From GCA-2697345 sp045565015 (lineage in GTDB: Bacteria; Pseudomonadota; Alphaproteobacteria; Rhodobacterales; Rhodobacteraceae), in assembly GCA_045565015.1 (NCBI GenBank), contig JBJLGD010000028.1:1-64000 (forward strand): a DNA stretch of 64,000 bases. Reading direction: 5' to 3'. This document shows positions 1 to 9,019 of the stretch, piece by piece. The position numbers and the translations under genes were made by a program. Position 1 is the stretch's first letter. Every line of letters begins with the position of its first letter. The notes under the pieces are model-generated. The model worked only from the letters and a program-made list of their open reading frames with translations, was not told the DNA's origin and searched no databases.

Positions 1-602
1 TCTCGTAAGGCTAGCTCATGTGGGCTACTACCTTGGACTAATTGTGTTGGTTTTTTTTCCTCACCAGAAAGAATCTTTTTAGCTTTATTTATATAAGACT
101 TTGCTTCATTTTGAATTTCTTCTGAACGGCTTTGTCTGGCCACTGATCTTACAATTATACCAAAATCGAGATCATCAGGAAAAATACTATTCAAAGCATC
201 CAATATTCTTAATTTTTCGTGTTCTAATTTTATTTGGCGAGAAAAATTTATCCCTTTAGCGAAGGGGGTAACAATAACCGTTCTACCCTTTAACATTATT
301 TTATTTGTTAGAGGAATTGCCTTACCTTCATCTGGATAACCAGTAACCTGAACGAAGATTTTTTCTCCTAGTTTTAAACCTTTAGAATTTCGTAAAAAAC
401 CATTTGTATTATTAGGAAGTTTTATGAAGGCCCCTCCCTGACCCTTAACGGTCCGATCGATTAACCCATTATATATATTTTCTGGAGTTAAAATTCTTTC
501 ATCCATTAATGAAAAAAAACAATCTTCAAGCTTGTTGGACCGAAGCAGAACAGCAGCCTCTTTCCCATTAAGTTCATCTAAAATAATAAGGTCTTGCTCC
601 AT
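1..602 (-). CDS. rng: Ribonuclease E/G family protein, N-terminal part (window edge)
   Basis: The reading frame starts with an ATG at 602 and stays open to the left edge, giving about 200 residues. RNase E/G enzymes are endoribonucleases acting in rRNA maturation and mRNA decay. The visible part fits the family N-terminus: a short beta-rich start (MEQDLIILDELNGKEAAVLL), then an S1-like segment around residues 35-95 containing GLIDRTVKGQGGAFIKL. The catalytic DNase I-like domain and zinc link would lie off the window. Four bases separate it from maf, which reads in the same direction, so the two are probably co-transcribed. The length is too short to decide between RNase G and a short RNase E. 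Confidence 0.85.
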   Translation of the reverse strand, partial: MEQDLIILDELNGKEAAVLLRSNKLEDCFFSLMDERILTPENIYNGLIDRTVKGQGGAFIKLPNNTNGFLRNSKGLKLGEKIFVQVTGYPDEGKAIPLTNKIMLKGRTVIVTPFAKGINFSRQIKLEHEKLRILDALNSIFPDDLDFGIIVRSVARQSRSEEIQNEAKSYINKAKKILSGEEKKPTQLVQGSSPHELALR

Positions 603-606
603 ATCG

Positions 607-1197
607 TTAAGATAGAAGTCCCACCGCCGCGAGTAAAGCCGATGTCTCGGCTAATGGGAGCCCAATAATTGCTGAATAAGATCCTTGTATCCACGGTACA
701 AACGTTGCTGCCGAACCTTGCAACCCGTAGCCACCAGCTTTACCTCTCCAATCTCCTTTACTAATGTAAGCCTCCAAATCATTATTAGATATTCGTTTCA
801 TCTTGACCGTACTTATAACGCAACGGTCTAAATAACTATCCTGATATTTAACACCAACAGAAGTAATAACTTTGTGCCTACGACCAGACATCATCGATAA
901 AAATTCTCGTGCTTGAGTTTCGGTTTGAGGTTTTCCAATTATCTTTCGACCCATTGATACAATAGTATCTGCCGTTAATAAAACCTCATCATCCTGAATA
1001 TCTATAGCATCTGACTTTTGTCGTGCCATTCTCATACAATACTGCCTTGGTAATTCTCGCTTAATAAAGGATTCATCAATATTTGGCGGTCTAATGGAGT
1101 CGGGTTTTATTCCAATTTGAGCTAATAGCTCTAATCTACGCGGAGACCCTGAACCCAGCACAAGGCGACTCCTTTTGATAGATTTATTTAAAGTCAC
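607..1197 (-). CDS. maf: Maf-family nucleotide pyrophosphatase
   Basis: Maf-like proteins hydrolyse non-canonical or modified nucleoside triphosphates to monophosphates. The 196-residue protein has the family start LVLGSGSPRRLELL, the central segment LLTADTIVSMGRKIIGKP and the later stretch KAGGYGLQGSAATFV, so it is complete. Its start overlaps the infA stop region by four bases (1194-1197), an ATGA-type junction that suggests translational coupling. It sits between infA and the RNase E/G gene, the usual alphaproteobacterial order. The dTTP/UTP versus m7GTP subclass cannot be set from sequence reading alone. Confidence 0.93.
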   Translation of the reverse strand: MTLNKSIKRSRLVLGSGSPRRLELLAQIGIKPDSIRPPNIDESFIKRELPRQYCMRMARQKSDAIDIQDDEVLLTADTIVSMGRKIIGKPQTETQAREFLSMMSGRRHKVITSVGVKYQDSYLDRCVISTVKMKRISNNDLEAYISKGDWRGKAGGYGLQGSAATFVPWIQGSYSAIIGLPLAETSALLAAVGLLS

Positions 1198-1412
1198 TTG
1201 AACCTATAATTTATTCGTCCCTTTGATAGGTCGTAGGGCGTCATCTCTACTTGCACTTTATCACCAGCTAATACTCTGATTCGATTTTTTCGCATTTTGC
1301 CAGCTGCATGAGCGATAATTTCATGCCCATTTTCCAATTCAACTCGAAAAGTCGCATTTGGTAAAAGCTCTTTTACGATCCCTGGAAATTCAAGAAGCTC
1401 TTCTTTTGCCAT
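1194..1412 (-). CDS. infA: Translation initiation factor IF-1
   Basis: IF-1 binds the 30S A site during initiation. The protein has the standard 72 residues and one OB-fold. Recognisable blocks are FPGIVKELLPNATFRVELE, AHAAGKMRKNRIRVLAGD and the C-terminal DLSKGRINYRFK, close to the family consensus throughout. It is preceded by 119 bases without a gene, so a promoter probably lies there, although no convincing -35/-10 pair was seen. It leads the infA-maf-RNase operon. Confidence 0.98.
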   Translation of the reverse strand: MAKEELLEFPGIVKELLPNATFRVELENGHEIIAHAAGKMRKNRIRVLAGDKVQVEMTPYDLSKGRINYRFK

Positions 1413-1531
1413 TTTTTCTCCATTAATAAATGTCTATTAAGATTTTAATACCGCACTAAATGCGCCTTTAAGGATAATTATTCAAGAAAGAAATCACTTT
1501 TATCTAATTGATAATGCCTAATAACCCACTA

Positions 1532-1987
1532 TTACTCTATTACTTCTCCAAAACGTTTTATAACTTGATACTTTATCTGATCTCTAACCTGCCTATAAGC
1601 TCTCAGTTTTTCTTCTCTACCTTCCCCTAAACCTGTCGGGTCCATAATAGGCCAATACTCTATTTTCAGATCATAAGTAGACGTTAATTCAAGAGCTCGA
1701 TGCTGGCTAGCAGGGGTAAGAGCAATTATTAGATCAAAGCTAGAAATATCATCTCCTAGAGAAATCATATCGTCAAACGAACGAGTCTTATGACGGGAAA
1801 GCTCGACTCCAATTTCTTTACAAACAGCAATTGAAAAACCATCAATTTCAAGATCATTTTTTACACCGGCAGATTGCGAGTAGATAGCTTTTCCGTAGAA
1901 CCTCTTGATCATTCCTTCAGCCATAGGTGATCTGACCGCATTATGGTCACAACAGAACAGAATTGACTTAGGCAATTGTTTAACCAT
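1532..1987 (-). CDS. Low-molecular-weight protein-tyrosine-phosphatase-like protein (ArsC-type fold)
   Basis: This is a cytosolic phosphatase-fold protein of about 151 residues. The P-loop is visible near the N-terminus as FCCDHNAVRSPMAEGM, giving the C-x5-R signature of low-molecular-weight phosphatases and thioredoxin-coupled arsenate reductases. An Asp-Pro pair in PIMDPTGLGEGREEK near residue 125 fits the general-acid loop. I prefer the ATG at 1987 over the one at 1999, because homologues start a few residues before the P-loop and 1987 gives the shorter overlap with the upstream UPF0262 gene. Gene order points to the conserved alphaproteobacterial phosphatase next to infA. The natural substrate is unknown. 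Confidence 0.85.
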   Translation of the reverse strand: MVKQLPKSILFCCDHNAVRSPMAEGMIKRFYGKAIYSQSAGVKNDLEIDGFSIAVCKEIGVELSRHKTRSFDDMISLGDDISSFDLIIALTPASQHRALELTSTYDLKIEYWPIMDPTGLGEGREEKLRAYRQVRDQIKYQVIKRFGEVIE

Positions 1988-2462
1988 CAAACCAAACACC
2001 GTAATTTAAAACCGAAATTAAAGTAAAAAGCCGTCGCGCTGTGTCACGATCAAGTACTACCTTACCCTCTAGGCGTTCGATCAAAACTCTCGCGCCCTCA
2101 TCATGAATACCCCGTCTCGCCATATCTATCGTTTCAATTTTGCTAGGTGGTAATCTCTTAACTGCCTCAAAATAGCTAGTACAAATTTTATAGTAATCTT
2201 TTATTACTTGCCGGAAAGGCGCCAAGGAGAGCTGAAATTCTATCACCTTGCTGTTATCAACATTATTTATATCGAAAATCAAACGTCTCTCTTCTACTTT
2301 TAGATTTAATCGAAAGGGCCCCTGAGCATTTTTTATTTTCGTAACTTGAAAAGAGTTCTTTTCAAGTAAGTCAAATTTAGCGACTTCTCTTTCTTGTAAA
2401 ATCTCAGCCGCTACTTCTATTAGGTTAGAGTCGCCAAACTTTATTTCTATTAGGTAACTCAT
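1980..2462 (-). CDS. UPF0262 family protein
   Basis: This is a conserved alphaproteobacterial protein of unknown function, 160 residues here. The diagnostic blocks are the start SYLIEIKFGDSN, the central RKLP-like segment EAVKRLPPSKIETIDMARRG and the C-terminal block LIERLEGKVVLDRDTARRLF. No signal peptide or membrane segment is visible. Its 3' end overlaps the phosphatase gene by a few bases, so the two are translationally coupled. In many relatives hisD lies between UPF0262 and DUF2948. Here only 81 non-coding bases separate them. Confidence 0.88.
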   Translation of the reverse strand: MSYLIEIKFGDSNLIEVAAEILQEREVAKFDLLEKNSFQVTKIKNAQGPFRLNLKVEERRLIFDINNVDNSKVIEFQLSLAPFRQVIKDYYKICTSYFEAVKRLPPSKIETIDMARRGIHDEGARVLIERLEGKVVLDRDTARRLFTLISVLNYGVWFDG

Positions 2463-2543
2463 TTTTGATTGGAAAATTTAATTTTCAAATTTTTTTGTAG
2501 GCTATTGAAACAAACTTTAATCTCTTTTTTCGAGCATAATCCC

Positions 2544-3014
2544 TCAAATATTGTCATGCTTCGGCCTTTTTTTGGAGTTCGTTTGGTAAGGTCTAGTCAC
2601 ATCCCTTAATAAAATATTTATACATTCTGCTTTTAATGAAATTATGCTATTACCAGAGAATACTAACTGGAAGACACCAGTAGTATCTGAAGATGATTCC
2701 CAACTTATAGTCAATAACGATAAAATATTATCCGAGATATTTTGGTCAATCCCAAGGGTACTAACTGTACTTATATCATCAAACACCAGAACTGACTGCA
2801 CTCTTTCAATCGATGATATCTCTACTTTATCCTCCCAACGAACTCTATTTATAAGTAAAGCAAACCGGTTTTGTTTTGGCCGCCAAGAAATCTCCGAAAC
2901 TGGGATTACAGAGTCCTGAACCAATGTAGCAATTACCTTAAGATCCTCAACATCCTCAGCCATCAACTTTAACGGACTATCAGCTCCATCTTCATATTTT
3001 GCATCATCAGTCAT
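2544..3014 (-). CDS. DUF2948 family protein
   Basis: This 156-residue alphaproteobacterial protein has unknown function. Supporting blocks are LKLMAEDVEDLKVIATLVQD at residues 15-34 and VSEISWRPKQNRFALLINR, followed by LVFDDI and a C-terminal ECINILLRDVTRPYQTN. No signal peptide or transmembrane segment is visible. It begins four bases inside the 3' end of murA (3011-3014), so it is the second gene of the murA transcript. That coupling is typical of the family, but it does not reveal a role. Confidence 0.88.
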   Translation of the reverse strand: MTDDAKYEDGADSPLKLMAEDVEDLKVIATLVQDSVIPVSEISWRPKQNRFALLINRVRWEDKVEISSIERVQSVLVFDDISTVSTLGIDQNISDNILSLLTISWESSSDTTGVFQLVFSGNSIISLKAECINILLRDVTRPYQTNSKKRPKHDNI

Positions 3015-4276
3015 TCAGAAATTCTTTCTATTACAGCACCACACCCAACCAGCTTTTTTTCAAGTTCCTCGTATCCTCTATCCAGATGGTAAACCCTACT
3101 AACAACTGTGTCTCCCCTTGCTCCTAAACCAGCTAGAATAAGAGATACTGATGCTCGAAGATCAGTAGCCATTACCGGTGCTCCTTTGAGGTTATCAACC
3201 CCTGTTACTTTCGCAACACCCCCATAAACATCTATGTCGGCTCCCATTCTTATAAGCTCCGGCGCGTGCATGAATCTATTTTCAAATATTCTCTCTTCTA
3301 AAACTGAAACACCTTCCGCAGTACACAAAACGGCCATCATTTGTGCCTGCAGATCGGTAGGAAATCCTGGGAAAGGTTCCGTAAGAATATTTAATGCTCC
3401 GATCCGATTATCTGGCATTTTAATATTTAAACCACTCTCAGAGTTACTTATATCAACTCCAGCCACTTCTAGCTTTTCACAAAAAGCGCTGATTAACTCA
3501 CGCTTGCCTCCAATCAGTTCAACCTCTCCTCCAGCTATGACAGGAGCCAGCATGTAGGTACCAAGTTCTATTCGATCTGCAATTACTGAATGTTCTGCTG
3601 ATTTTAACTTATTTACCCCAATGACGCGTATTGTAGATGTACCTTGTCCCGTTATATCGGCACCCATTTTTATCAAACATTCTGCGAGATCTATAATTTC
3701 AGGCTCTTTTGCAACATTCTCTAAAATAGTTTCACCTTTAGCCAGCGTGGCCGCCATTAATGCATTCTCGGTCGCACCAACAGAAACTGACGGAAACTCA
3801 AATTTTGTCCCTTGTAATTTACCAGACGTTTTTCCAAATATATAGCCGTCTTTCAATTCAAATGTCGCTCCCAGAGCCTCTAATACTCTCAAATGCAAAT
3901 CAACTGGTCGTGCTCCAATTGCACATCCACCAGGAAGAGAAACCACAGCATAACCGTCTCGAGCAAGCATGGGACCTAAAACCAAAATAGAGGCTCTCAT
4001 TTTCCGAACAATATCATATTCAGCTTTATGATTAGTGATCTCACGGACTTTAAGATTTAGCGTACCTACTTGTTTATCTGAACCTATTTCACATCCCAAT
4101 GACGTCAAAAGGTCAGACATTGTATCGATATCACTCAGTTTTGGCACATTAGTTAACTTCAAGGTTCCATCAGATAAGAGTGAGGCGGGCATTAAAGTAA
4201 GACATGCATTCTTCGCACCAGAAATTTTAATCTTTCCTTTCAGCGGTCCGTTTCCAGTTACTACAATTTTATCCAT
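3011..4276 (-). CDS. murA: UDP-N-acetylglucosamine 1-carboxyvinyltransferase
   Basis: MurA transfers enolpyruvate from PEP to UDP-GlcNAc, the first committed step of peptidoglycan synthesis in the cytoplasm. The 421-residue length is normal. The N-terminal block ISGAKNACLTLMPASLL is present, as is the catalytic loop SLPGGCAIGARPVDLHL with the active-site cysteine at residue 118, so the fosfomycin-sensitive Cys form is predicted. The C-terminal segment ATDLRASVSLILAGL also fits. The gene follows a 55-residue basic protein by two bases and overlaps DUF2948, forming one minus-strand operon. Confidence 0.98.
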   Translation of the reverse strand: MDKIVVTGNGPLKGKIKISGAKNACLTLMPASLLSDGTLKLTNVPKLSDIDTMSDLLTSLGCEIGSDKQVGTLNLKVREITNHKAEYDIVRKMRASILVLGPMLARDGYAVVSLPGGCAIGARPVDLHLRVLEALGATFELKDGYIFGKTSGKLQGTKFEFPSVSVGATENALMAATLAKGETILENVAKEPEIIDLAECLIKMGADITGQGTSTIRVIGVNKLKSAEHSVIADRIELGTYMLAPVIAGGEVELIGGKRELISAFCEKLEVAGVDISNSESGLNIKMPDNRIGALNILTEPFPGFPTDLQAQMMAVLCTAEGVSVLEERIFENRFMHAPELIRMGADIDVYGGVAKVTGVDNLKGAPVMATDLRASVSLILAGLGARGDTVVSRVYHLDRGYEELEKKLVGCGAVIERISE

Positions 4277-4278
4277 GT

Positions 4279-4446
4279 TTATTTACTTTTACCATCAAGC
4301 GAAGTCTCTTGTTGGGACGATCTAACGCGACTCTGAATTTTTCTTCGTTGCATATTTGTTTTTAAAGCTCTCTTTAATCGATCTTCTTTAGTTAATTTAG
4401 GCCTCTTTGAGGTTTTACTGCTTTTTTTTTCAAACATGTCATCCAT
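4279..4446 (-). CDS. Small basic conserved protein upstream of murA
   Basis: This reading frame encodes 55 residues rich in Lys and Arg, and is easily missed because of its size. It starts MDDMFEKKSSKTSKRPKLTK and continues with LKRALKTNMQRRKIQSR. It ends two bases before the murA ATG, so it is probably the first gene of the murA transcript. From memory, similar short proteins with an A-L-x-x-N-x-x-R-R-K core sit in front of murA in other alphaproteobacteria, which argues that it is real. Function is unknown. The strong positive charge would suit RNA or ribosome contact, but that is inference. Confidence 0.7.
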   Translation of the reverse strand: MDDMFEKKSSKTSKRPKLTKEDRLKRALKTNMQRRKIQSRVRSSQQETSLDGKSK

Positions 4447-4540
4447 AGCTTCGTATTTTATATCAGGTGCATCGTCTCGTCTAGATTATACTTGCCTTAT
4501 AATAGTTTTGGTTTTATCCACCAGAATAATTATATATTAG

Positions 4541-4615
<75 letters not shown>

Positions 4616-4643
4616 TTCGTTATTTTAAAAATATTTCCAGAAA

Positions 4644-5339
4644 TTAAGTTGCTTTAAGAGCGTAGCCGAAACCTCGAACAGTTCTAATGATGTTTTTGTT
4701 GGCACCAACTTCTATAACTTTTCTCAATCGTGCTACATGCACATCAACTGTACGAGTATCAACGTCAGCGGATATTCCCCATACATTATCAAGAAGCTGA
4801 TTTCGACTAAACACTCGCTCTGGACTTTGCATTAATGTAACGAGCAATCGATACTCAGTCGGCCCCAGATTCACTTGCAAGCCATCTATCGCCACGAGAT
4901 GTTTTTGTAGGTCAACCACAATTTTTCCAACAGTCAGTTGATCCGATATAACACTAGCGGTCGGACGTCGCATCGCAGCTCGGACACGTGCCAAAAGTTC
5001 CTTAATTGAGTAAGGTTTTGTTATGTAATCATCTGCCCCGATATCAAGACCGCGGATTTTATCACTTTCTTCCGATCGTGCTGTTAACATTACAATTGGA
5101 ATCTCTCGTGTCATTTTACTTCGTCGCAATTGTCGACAGACTTCGATACCAGATACTTTTGGTAGCATCCAATCAAGTAGAATTAGGTCTGGGTTTTCTT
5201 CCTCAGCTAAATCTAAAGCCTCTTCACCATCTTGAGCAACGATAACCTCATATCCTTCAGAGTTAAGGTTGAATTCAATTAATTCTACTTGGTTTGGCTC
5301 ATCTTCTACTACTAGTATTTTTGGATTTGCTAATGACAT
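4644..5339 (-). CDS. phoB: Phosphate regulon response regulator PhoB
   Basis: PhoB is the DNA-binding response regulator activating the phosphate-starvation regulon. The 231 residues hold a receiver domain (residues 6-120) with acidic residues VEDE, the phospho-acceptor Asp56 in LILLDWMLPKVSG, Thr in VMLTARS and Lys in YITKPYS. A winged-helix OmpR-type domain (130-228) ends VDVHVARLRKVIE...RTVRGFGYAL. It lies 12 bases after phoU and is the last gene of the pst-pho operon, so it is probably autoregulated through the Pho box upstream of pstS. Confidence 0.96.
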   Translation of the reverse strand: MSLANPKILVVEDEPNQVELIEFNLNSEGYEVIVAQDGEEALDLAEEENPDLILLDWMLPKVSGIEVCRQLRRSKMTREIPIVMLTARSEESDKIRGLDIGADDYITKPYSIKELLARVRAAMRRPTASVISDQLTVGKIVVDLQKHLVAIDGLQVNLGPTEYRLLVTLMQSPERVFSRNQLLDNVWGISADVDTRTVDVHVARLRKVIEVGANKNIIRTVRGFGYALKAT

Positions 5340-5351
5340 TATTAACTCACT

Positions 5352-6023
5352 TTAAGATGATGCTTTTAAATCTTCACCGGTCACAATCTGATGAACTTGA
5401 CGAGCAATATTAACTATATGGTCTCCAGCCCGTTCAAAATTTCGCGCTAACAGAATTAAATGAACTAATGTTTCAGTATCTTGAGGAAACTCAGGAATAG
5501 CTTTAATCGCCAATTTTTGAATTTCCTTGTTTAAAGAATCGACATCTGTATCCCTTACTCTAATTTCAGCAGCTTTTTCGATATCATTATTTTTATAAGC
5601 TGTTAGTACCCCACCAAGCATTTCCTGAACAATTTCACTCATTTGACTAATAAGTTTCATGATTTTTTCTCCCGATGAGTTCTCTGTTAGCTTTCTAACT
5701 TTTTTTGCAGTAGATTTCGCATGGTCGCCAAGACGTTCGAGTTCATTTGCGATATTCGTTGCCATAAGAGCCAATCTTAAGTCCAAAGCCATCGGTTGTC
5801 GCATTGCAATTATTTGCTCAGCATGTCGGTGTATAGTTTTATTCATCCCATTTATTCTGCGATCGGTAGCAACCAAAGTATCTACATCATTCTCATCAAA
5901 GGATAATAAGGCTTTTGTTGCTCCTTGAATTTGCTTCTTTACTAAATTTCCCATTTCCAAAATTTCATTCTTAATACGATCTAGATCGTCATCAAATTTA
6001 CCGACAATATGTTCATTTTCCAT
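5352..6023 (-). CDS. phoU: Phosphate signalling accessory protein PhoU
   Basis: PhoU links the Pst transporter to PhoR and keeps the Pho system off when phosphate is plentiful. The 223-residue protein shows the two PhoU three-helix repeats, each with a metal-binding E/D-x3-D type motif: NELERLGDHAKSTAKKV in the first half and RNFERAGDHIVNIARQV in the second. No membrane segment is present, consistent with a peripheral cytoplasmic protein. It lies four bases after pstB and 12 before phoB. Confidence 0.96.
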   Translation of the reverse strand: MENEHIVGKFDDDLDRIKNEILEMGNLVKKQIQGATKALLSFDENDVDTLVATDRRINGMNKTIHRHAEQIIAMRQPMALDLRLALMATNIANELERLGDHAKSTAKKVRKLTENSSGEKIMKLISQMSEIVQEMLGGVLTAYKNNDIEKAAEIRVRDTDVDSLNKEIQKLAIKAIPEFPQDTETLVHLILLARNFERAGDHIVNIARQVHQIVTGEDLKASS

Positions 6024-6027
6024 AATA

Positions 6028-6789
6028 TTAACCTATTCGACCAGTTATATAATTTTGAGTTTTTTCGTTAGAAGGGTTTGTAAATATTTGTTTCGTAGGA
6101 CCAACCTCAATTAATTTTCCAAGATGGAAAAAGGCCGTTTTGTTTGACACTCGGGCCGCTTGGGCCATGGAATGGGTCACGATAACGATTGAGAATTCCT
6201 TACTAATTTCATTTATTAAATCTTCAATAATTGCTGTCGCTATTGGATCCAATGCTGAACATGGTTCATCCATTAAGATTACTCTTGGCTTAACTGCTAT
6301 CGCTCTTGCGATACAAAGTCTCTGCTGTTGACCTCCAGACAATCCAAGCCCAGGTTCATCCAAACGGCTTTCTACCTCATTCCACAAACCGGCAGCTTTT
6401 AATGACCATTCCACCCTGTCATTAAGTTCAGTCTTAGATGCAGTCATTCCATGAATCCTTAGCCCATAAGCGACGTTTTCACGAATTGACTTTGGAAAGG
6501 GATTTGGTTTTTGAAAAACCATTCCAACCTGTGCTCGTAAAGCAACAACGTTTACGGCAGGATCATATACATTCTGGCCGTCAATATTTAATTGACCAGT
6601 TATTTTGCAAATTGGAATAAGATCATTCATCCGATTAATACATCTTAGAAAAGTTGATTTACCACAGCCAGAAGGTCCAATTAATGAGGTAACTTGTTTT
6701 TCTTCAATTTTTAAATTCACGTCGAATAACGCCTGTTTATCTGCGTAAAAAACATCCACATTCTTAGCTTCAATTATAGTATTGATCAT
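6028..6789 (-). CDS. pstB: Phosphate ABC transporter ATP-binding protein PstB
   Basis: PstB is the ATPase of the high-affinity phosphate importer PstSCAB. In the 253-residue protein, Walker A is LIGPSGCGKSTFLRC (residues 37-51), the Q-loop segment is GMVFQKPNPFPKSI, the signature is LSGGQQQRLCIARAIA, Walker B is VILMDEPCSALDP and the H-loop is IVTHSMAQAAR. All catalytic elements are intact. It starts three bases after pstA ends, and phoU follows after four bases. Confidence 0.97.
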   Translation of the reverse strand: MINTIIEAKNVDVFYADKQALFDVNLKIEEKQVTSLIGPSGCGKSTFLRCINRMNDLIPICKITGQLNIDGQNVYDPAVNVVALRAQVGMVFQKPNPFPKSIRENVAYGLRIHGMTASKTELNDRVEWSLKAAGLWNEVESRLDEPGLGLSGGQQQRLCIARAIAVKPRVILMDEPCSALDPIATAIIEDLINEISKEFSIVIVTHSMAQAARVSNKTAFFHLGKLIEVGPTKQIFTNPSNEKTQNYITGRIG

Positions 6790-6791
6790 GA

Positions 6792-8051
6792 TTAAAACCT
6801 TTGCTCAAATCTACGGCGCATTAAAACAGCTACCAAATTCATTATGATGAGAAATATCAATAAAACAATTATAGCGGCAGATGTTTTCTCAGAAAATGCC
6901 CGCTCTGGGCTATCTGCCCAAAGAAAAACTTGAACAGGTAAAGCTGTGGCTGGCTCTAAAATAGAATTTGGCACATCAACTATAAAAGCAACCATTCCAA
7001 TCATTAACAAGGGTGCTGTATCTCCCAAAGCCCTAGCCATACCCACAATGGCTCCCGTTAACATTCCTGGCAAAGCTACGGGGAAAACATGATGAAATAC
7101 TGCCTGAACAGGCGTGGCCCCTAATGCGAGCGCAGCCTCTTTTATCGAAGGCGGTACTGATTGAAGGCTCGCTCTTGATGCTATAATTATTGTAGGCAGT
7201 GTCATTAAGGAAAGGACCATTCCACCGACCAGAGGCGAAGACCTCGGAAGGTCAAAATATCCAAGAAAGATAGACAGCCCTAGTAAACCGAACACTATAG
7301 AGGGAACAGCTGCTAGATTGTTGATATTAACTTCTATTATATCCGAAATTCGGCTTCGGGGCGCAAATTGCTCAAGGTAAGTTGCCGCCGCCACCCCTAA
7401 AGGAAAAGATAATACAAAGCAGACAGACAAAGATAATGCGGATCCAACTAACGCAGCTAATATTCCTGCTATTTCAGGCTCGCGGCTATCCCCATTTTTA
7501 AAAAACCCCCAATTCACCTTAGAGCGTATTTGTCCCTCTTTATTAAGTTTTTCAATCCAATTAATTTCCTTATCTGAAATCTGCCTTTGATCTTCTGGTA
7601 CCTCAACATTCATCTTTCCTCGAAAGAATAAACTTAGATCATCCGATGCTGATACCCAGATATTTTGTTCCCCTCCCAAAATACTGGGGTCGTTAAGTAT
7701 GATATCCCTTAGCTCAAAGGTACTTTCAGAACTGATCAAGTTATATAATTTCTTTTTATCTTTTCTGTTCTTAACATCAGGGAACCGACTACGAAGTCCA
7801 GATTTGATAATTGAACCAAAGCTTGCATCCTTAATATTATTCGGATCCACTTTATCAGCGCTCAAATTAACGGGTATATTTATTTCTACGTGTTTAGCGG
7901 CACCCAAACTACCTGCAAGGATCGTTATTAGTAACCAAGCTAAAAAACCAAGAGATATCAAAATAGATATGATCCCAAGAGACTGGAATCGAATTTCCGC
8001 TCTACTTCTCTTATGCAAATTAAGGCCAACAGTTTTTGTTAAATCAATCAT
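6792..8051 (-). CDS. pstA: Phosphate ABC transporter permease PstA
   Basis: PstA is one of the two inner-membrane permease subunits of the phosphate importer. The 419-residue protein has a first transmembrane helix near residues 28-50 and then a long periplasmic insert (about 50-200) rich in charged residues. Five or six helices follow from about 210. The binding-protein-dependent permease signature is visible around EAALALGATPVQAVFHHVFP. The insert makes it longer than the roughly 300-residue E. coli protein, a form I recall from marine alphaproteobacteria. It overlaps pstC by eight bases. Confidence 0.94.
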   Translation of the reverse strand: MIDLTKTVGLNLHKRSRAEIRFQSLGIISILISLGFLAWLLITILAGSLGAAKHVEINIPVNLSADKVDPNNIKDASFGSIIKSGLRSRFPDVKNRKDKKKLYNLISSESTFELRDIILNDPSILGGEQNIWVSASDDLSLFFRGKMNVEVPEDQRQISDKEINWIEKLNKEGQIRSKVNWGFFKNGDSREPEIAGILAALVGSALSLSVCFVLSFPLGVAAATYLEQFAPRSRISDIIEVNINNLAAVPSIVFGLLGLSIFLGYFDLPRSSPLVGGMVLSLMTLPTIIIASRASLQSVPPSIKEAALALGATPVQAVFHHVFPVALPGMLTGAIVGMARALGDTAPLLMIGMVAFIVDVPNSILEPATALPVQVFLWADSPERAFSEKTSAAIIVLLIFLIIMNLVAVLMRRRFEQRF

Positions 8052-8994
8052 ATTGCTCTCTATATTTACGTACGATCCACTGAGCTGTAATATTCAAGAG
8101 CAATGTTAGAACAAATAGAAGTAATCCTAATGCAAAAGCTGATAATGTCTTCGCACTATCAAATTCCTGATCTCCAGTTAAAAGAGCAACGATTTGTGTG
8201 GTAATTGTTGTTACTGCTTCTAAGGGATTTAAAGTTAAATTTGCAGCTAAGCCTGCCGCCATTACGACGATCATCGTTTCTCCAATAGCGCGACTAGTCG
8301 CCAAAAGTAATGATCCGGCTATTCCAGGCAATGCTGCAGGAAGAACTATTTTTCGAATTGTCTCTGATTGGGTAGCACCAAGTCCAAAAGATCCGTCTCT
8401 TAAGGATTGCGGTACTGCATTTATTACATCATCTGACAAAGACGAAATAAGAGGAACTATCATTATACCCATTACAATTCCTGCTGCTAATGCACTTTCA
8501 GAAGCTATCTCAAGGCCAAAATTACCCCCTGTCATTCGAATGAAAGGCGCTACAGTCAAGGCTGCGAAGAAACCATAAACTACAGTTGGAATACCAGCCA
8601 ATATTTCTAACGTCGGTTTCACCCAATCTCGAACGCGCTTAGATGCATATTCAGCTAAATAAATTGCAGATATTAATCCAAGTGGAGTTGCGACACACAT
8701 AGCGATAAAGCTTATCAAAAGGGTACCATTTATTAAAGGAATAGCACCAAATGATCCCTGCGCTGCTACTTGATCTGATCTGATGGCTGTCTGAGGAGAC
8801 CAGTTGAGACCAAAAAGAAATTCAAAAATAGAGACTTTTTCAAAGAAATTTAAGGTTTCTGATAATAATGAAAAAATTATACCTATTGTAACTAAAATCG
8901 CCACTCCAGCGGCTAACCCTAATAGTCCAATAATAGATTTATCAATCCATTCAGGTCGAACTGGTTTCATCAAATTTATCTTTAGGTCCGACAT
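8044..8994 (-). CDS. pstC: Phosphate ABC transporter permease PstC
   Basis: PstC is the partner permease of PstA. The 316-residue protein has six hydrophobic segments beginning near residue 20 and a conserved permease loop, SLRDGSFGLGATQSETIRKI, which contacts PstB. The segment EILAGIPTVVYGFFA is typical of PstC. The gene is separated from pstS by a strong stem-loop at 9020-9045, which may lower expression of the permease genes relative to the binding protein. A start eight codons further in (MKPVRPEW) is also possible. Confidence 0.94.
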   Translation of the reverse strand: MSDLKINLMKPVRPEWIDKSIIGLLGLAAGVAILVTIGIIFSLLSETLNFFEKVSIFEFLFGLNWSPQTAIRSDQVAAQGSFGAIPLINGTLLISFIAMCVATPLGLISAIYLAEYASKRVRDWVKPTLEILAGIPTVVYGFFAALTVAPFIRMTGGNFGLEIASESALAAGIVMGIMIVPLISSLSDDVINAVPQSLRDGSFGLGATQSETIRKIVLPAALPGIAGSLLLATSRAIGETMIVVMAAGLAANLTLNPLEAVTTITTQIVALLTGDQEFDSAKTLSAFALGLLLFVLTLLLNITAQWIVRKYREQYD

Positions 8995-9019
8995 AAATTC
9001 TATCTTCTTAATGAAAGTA

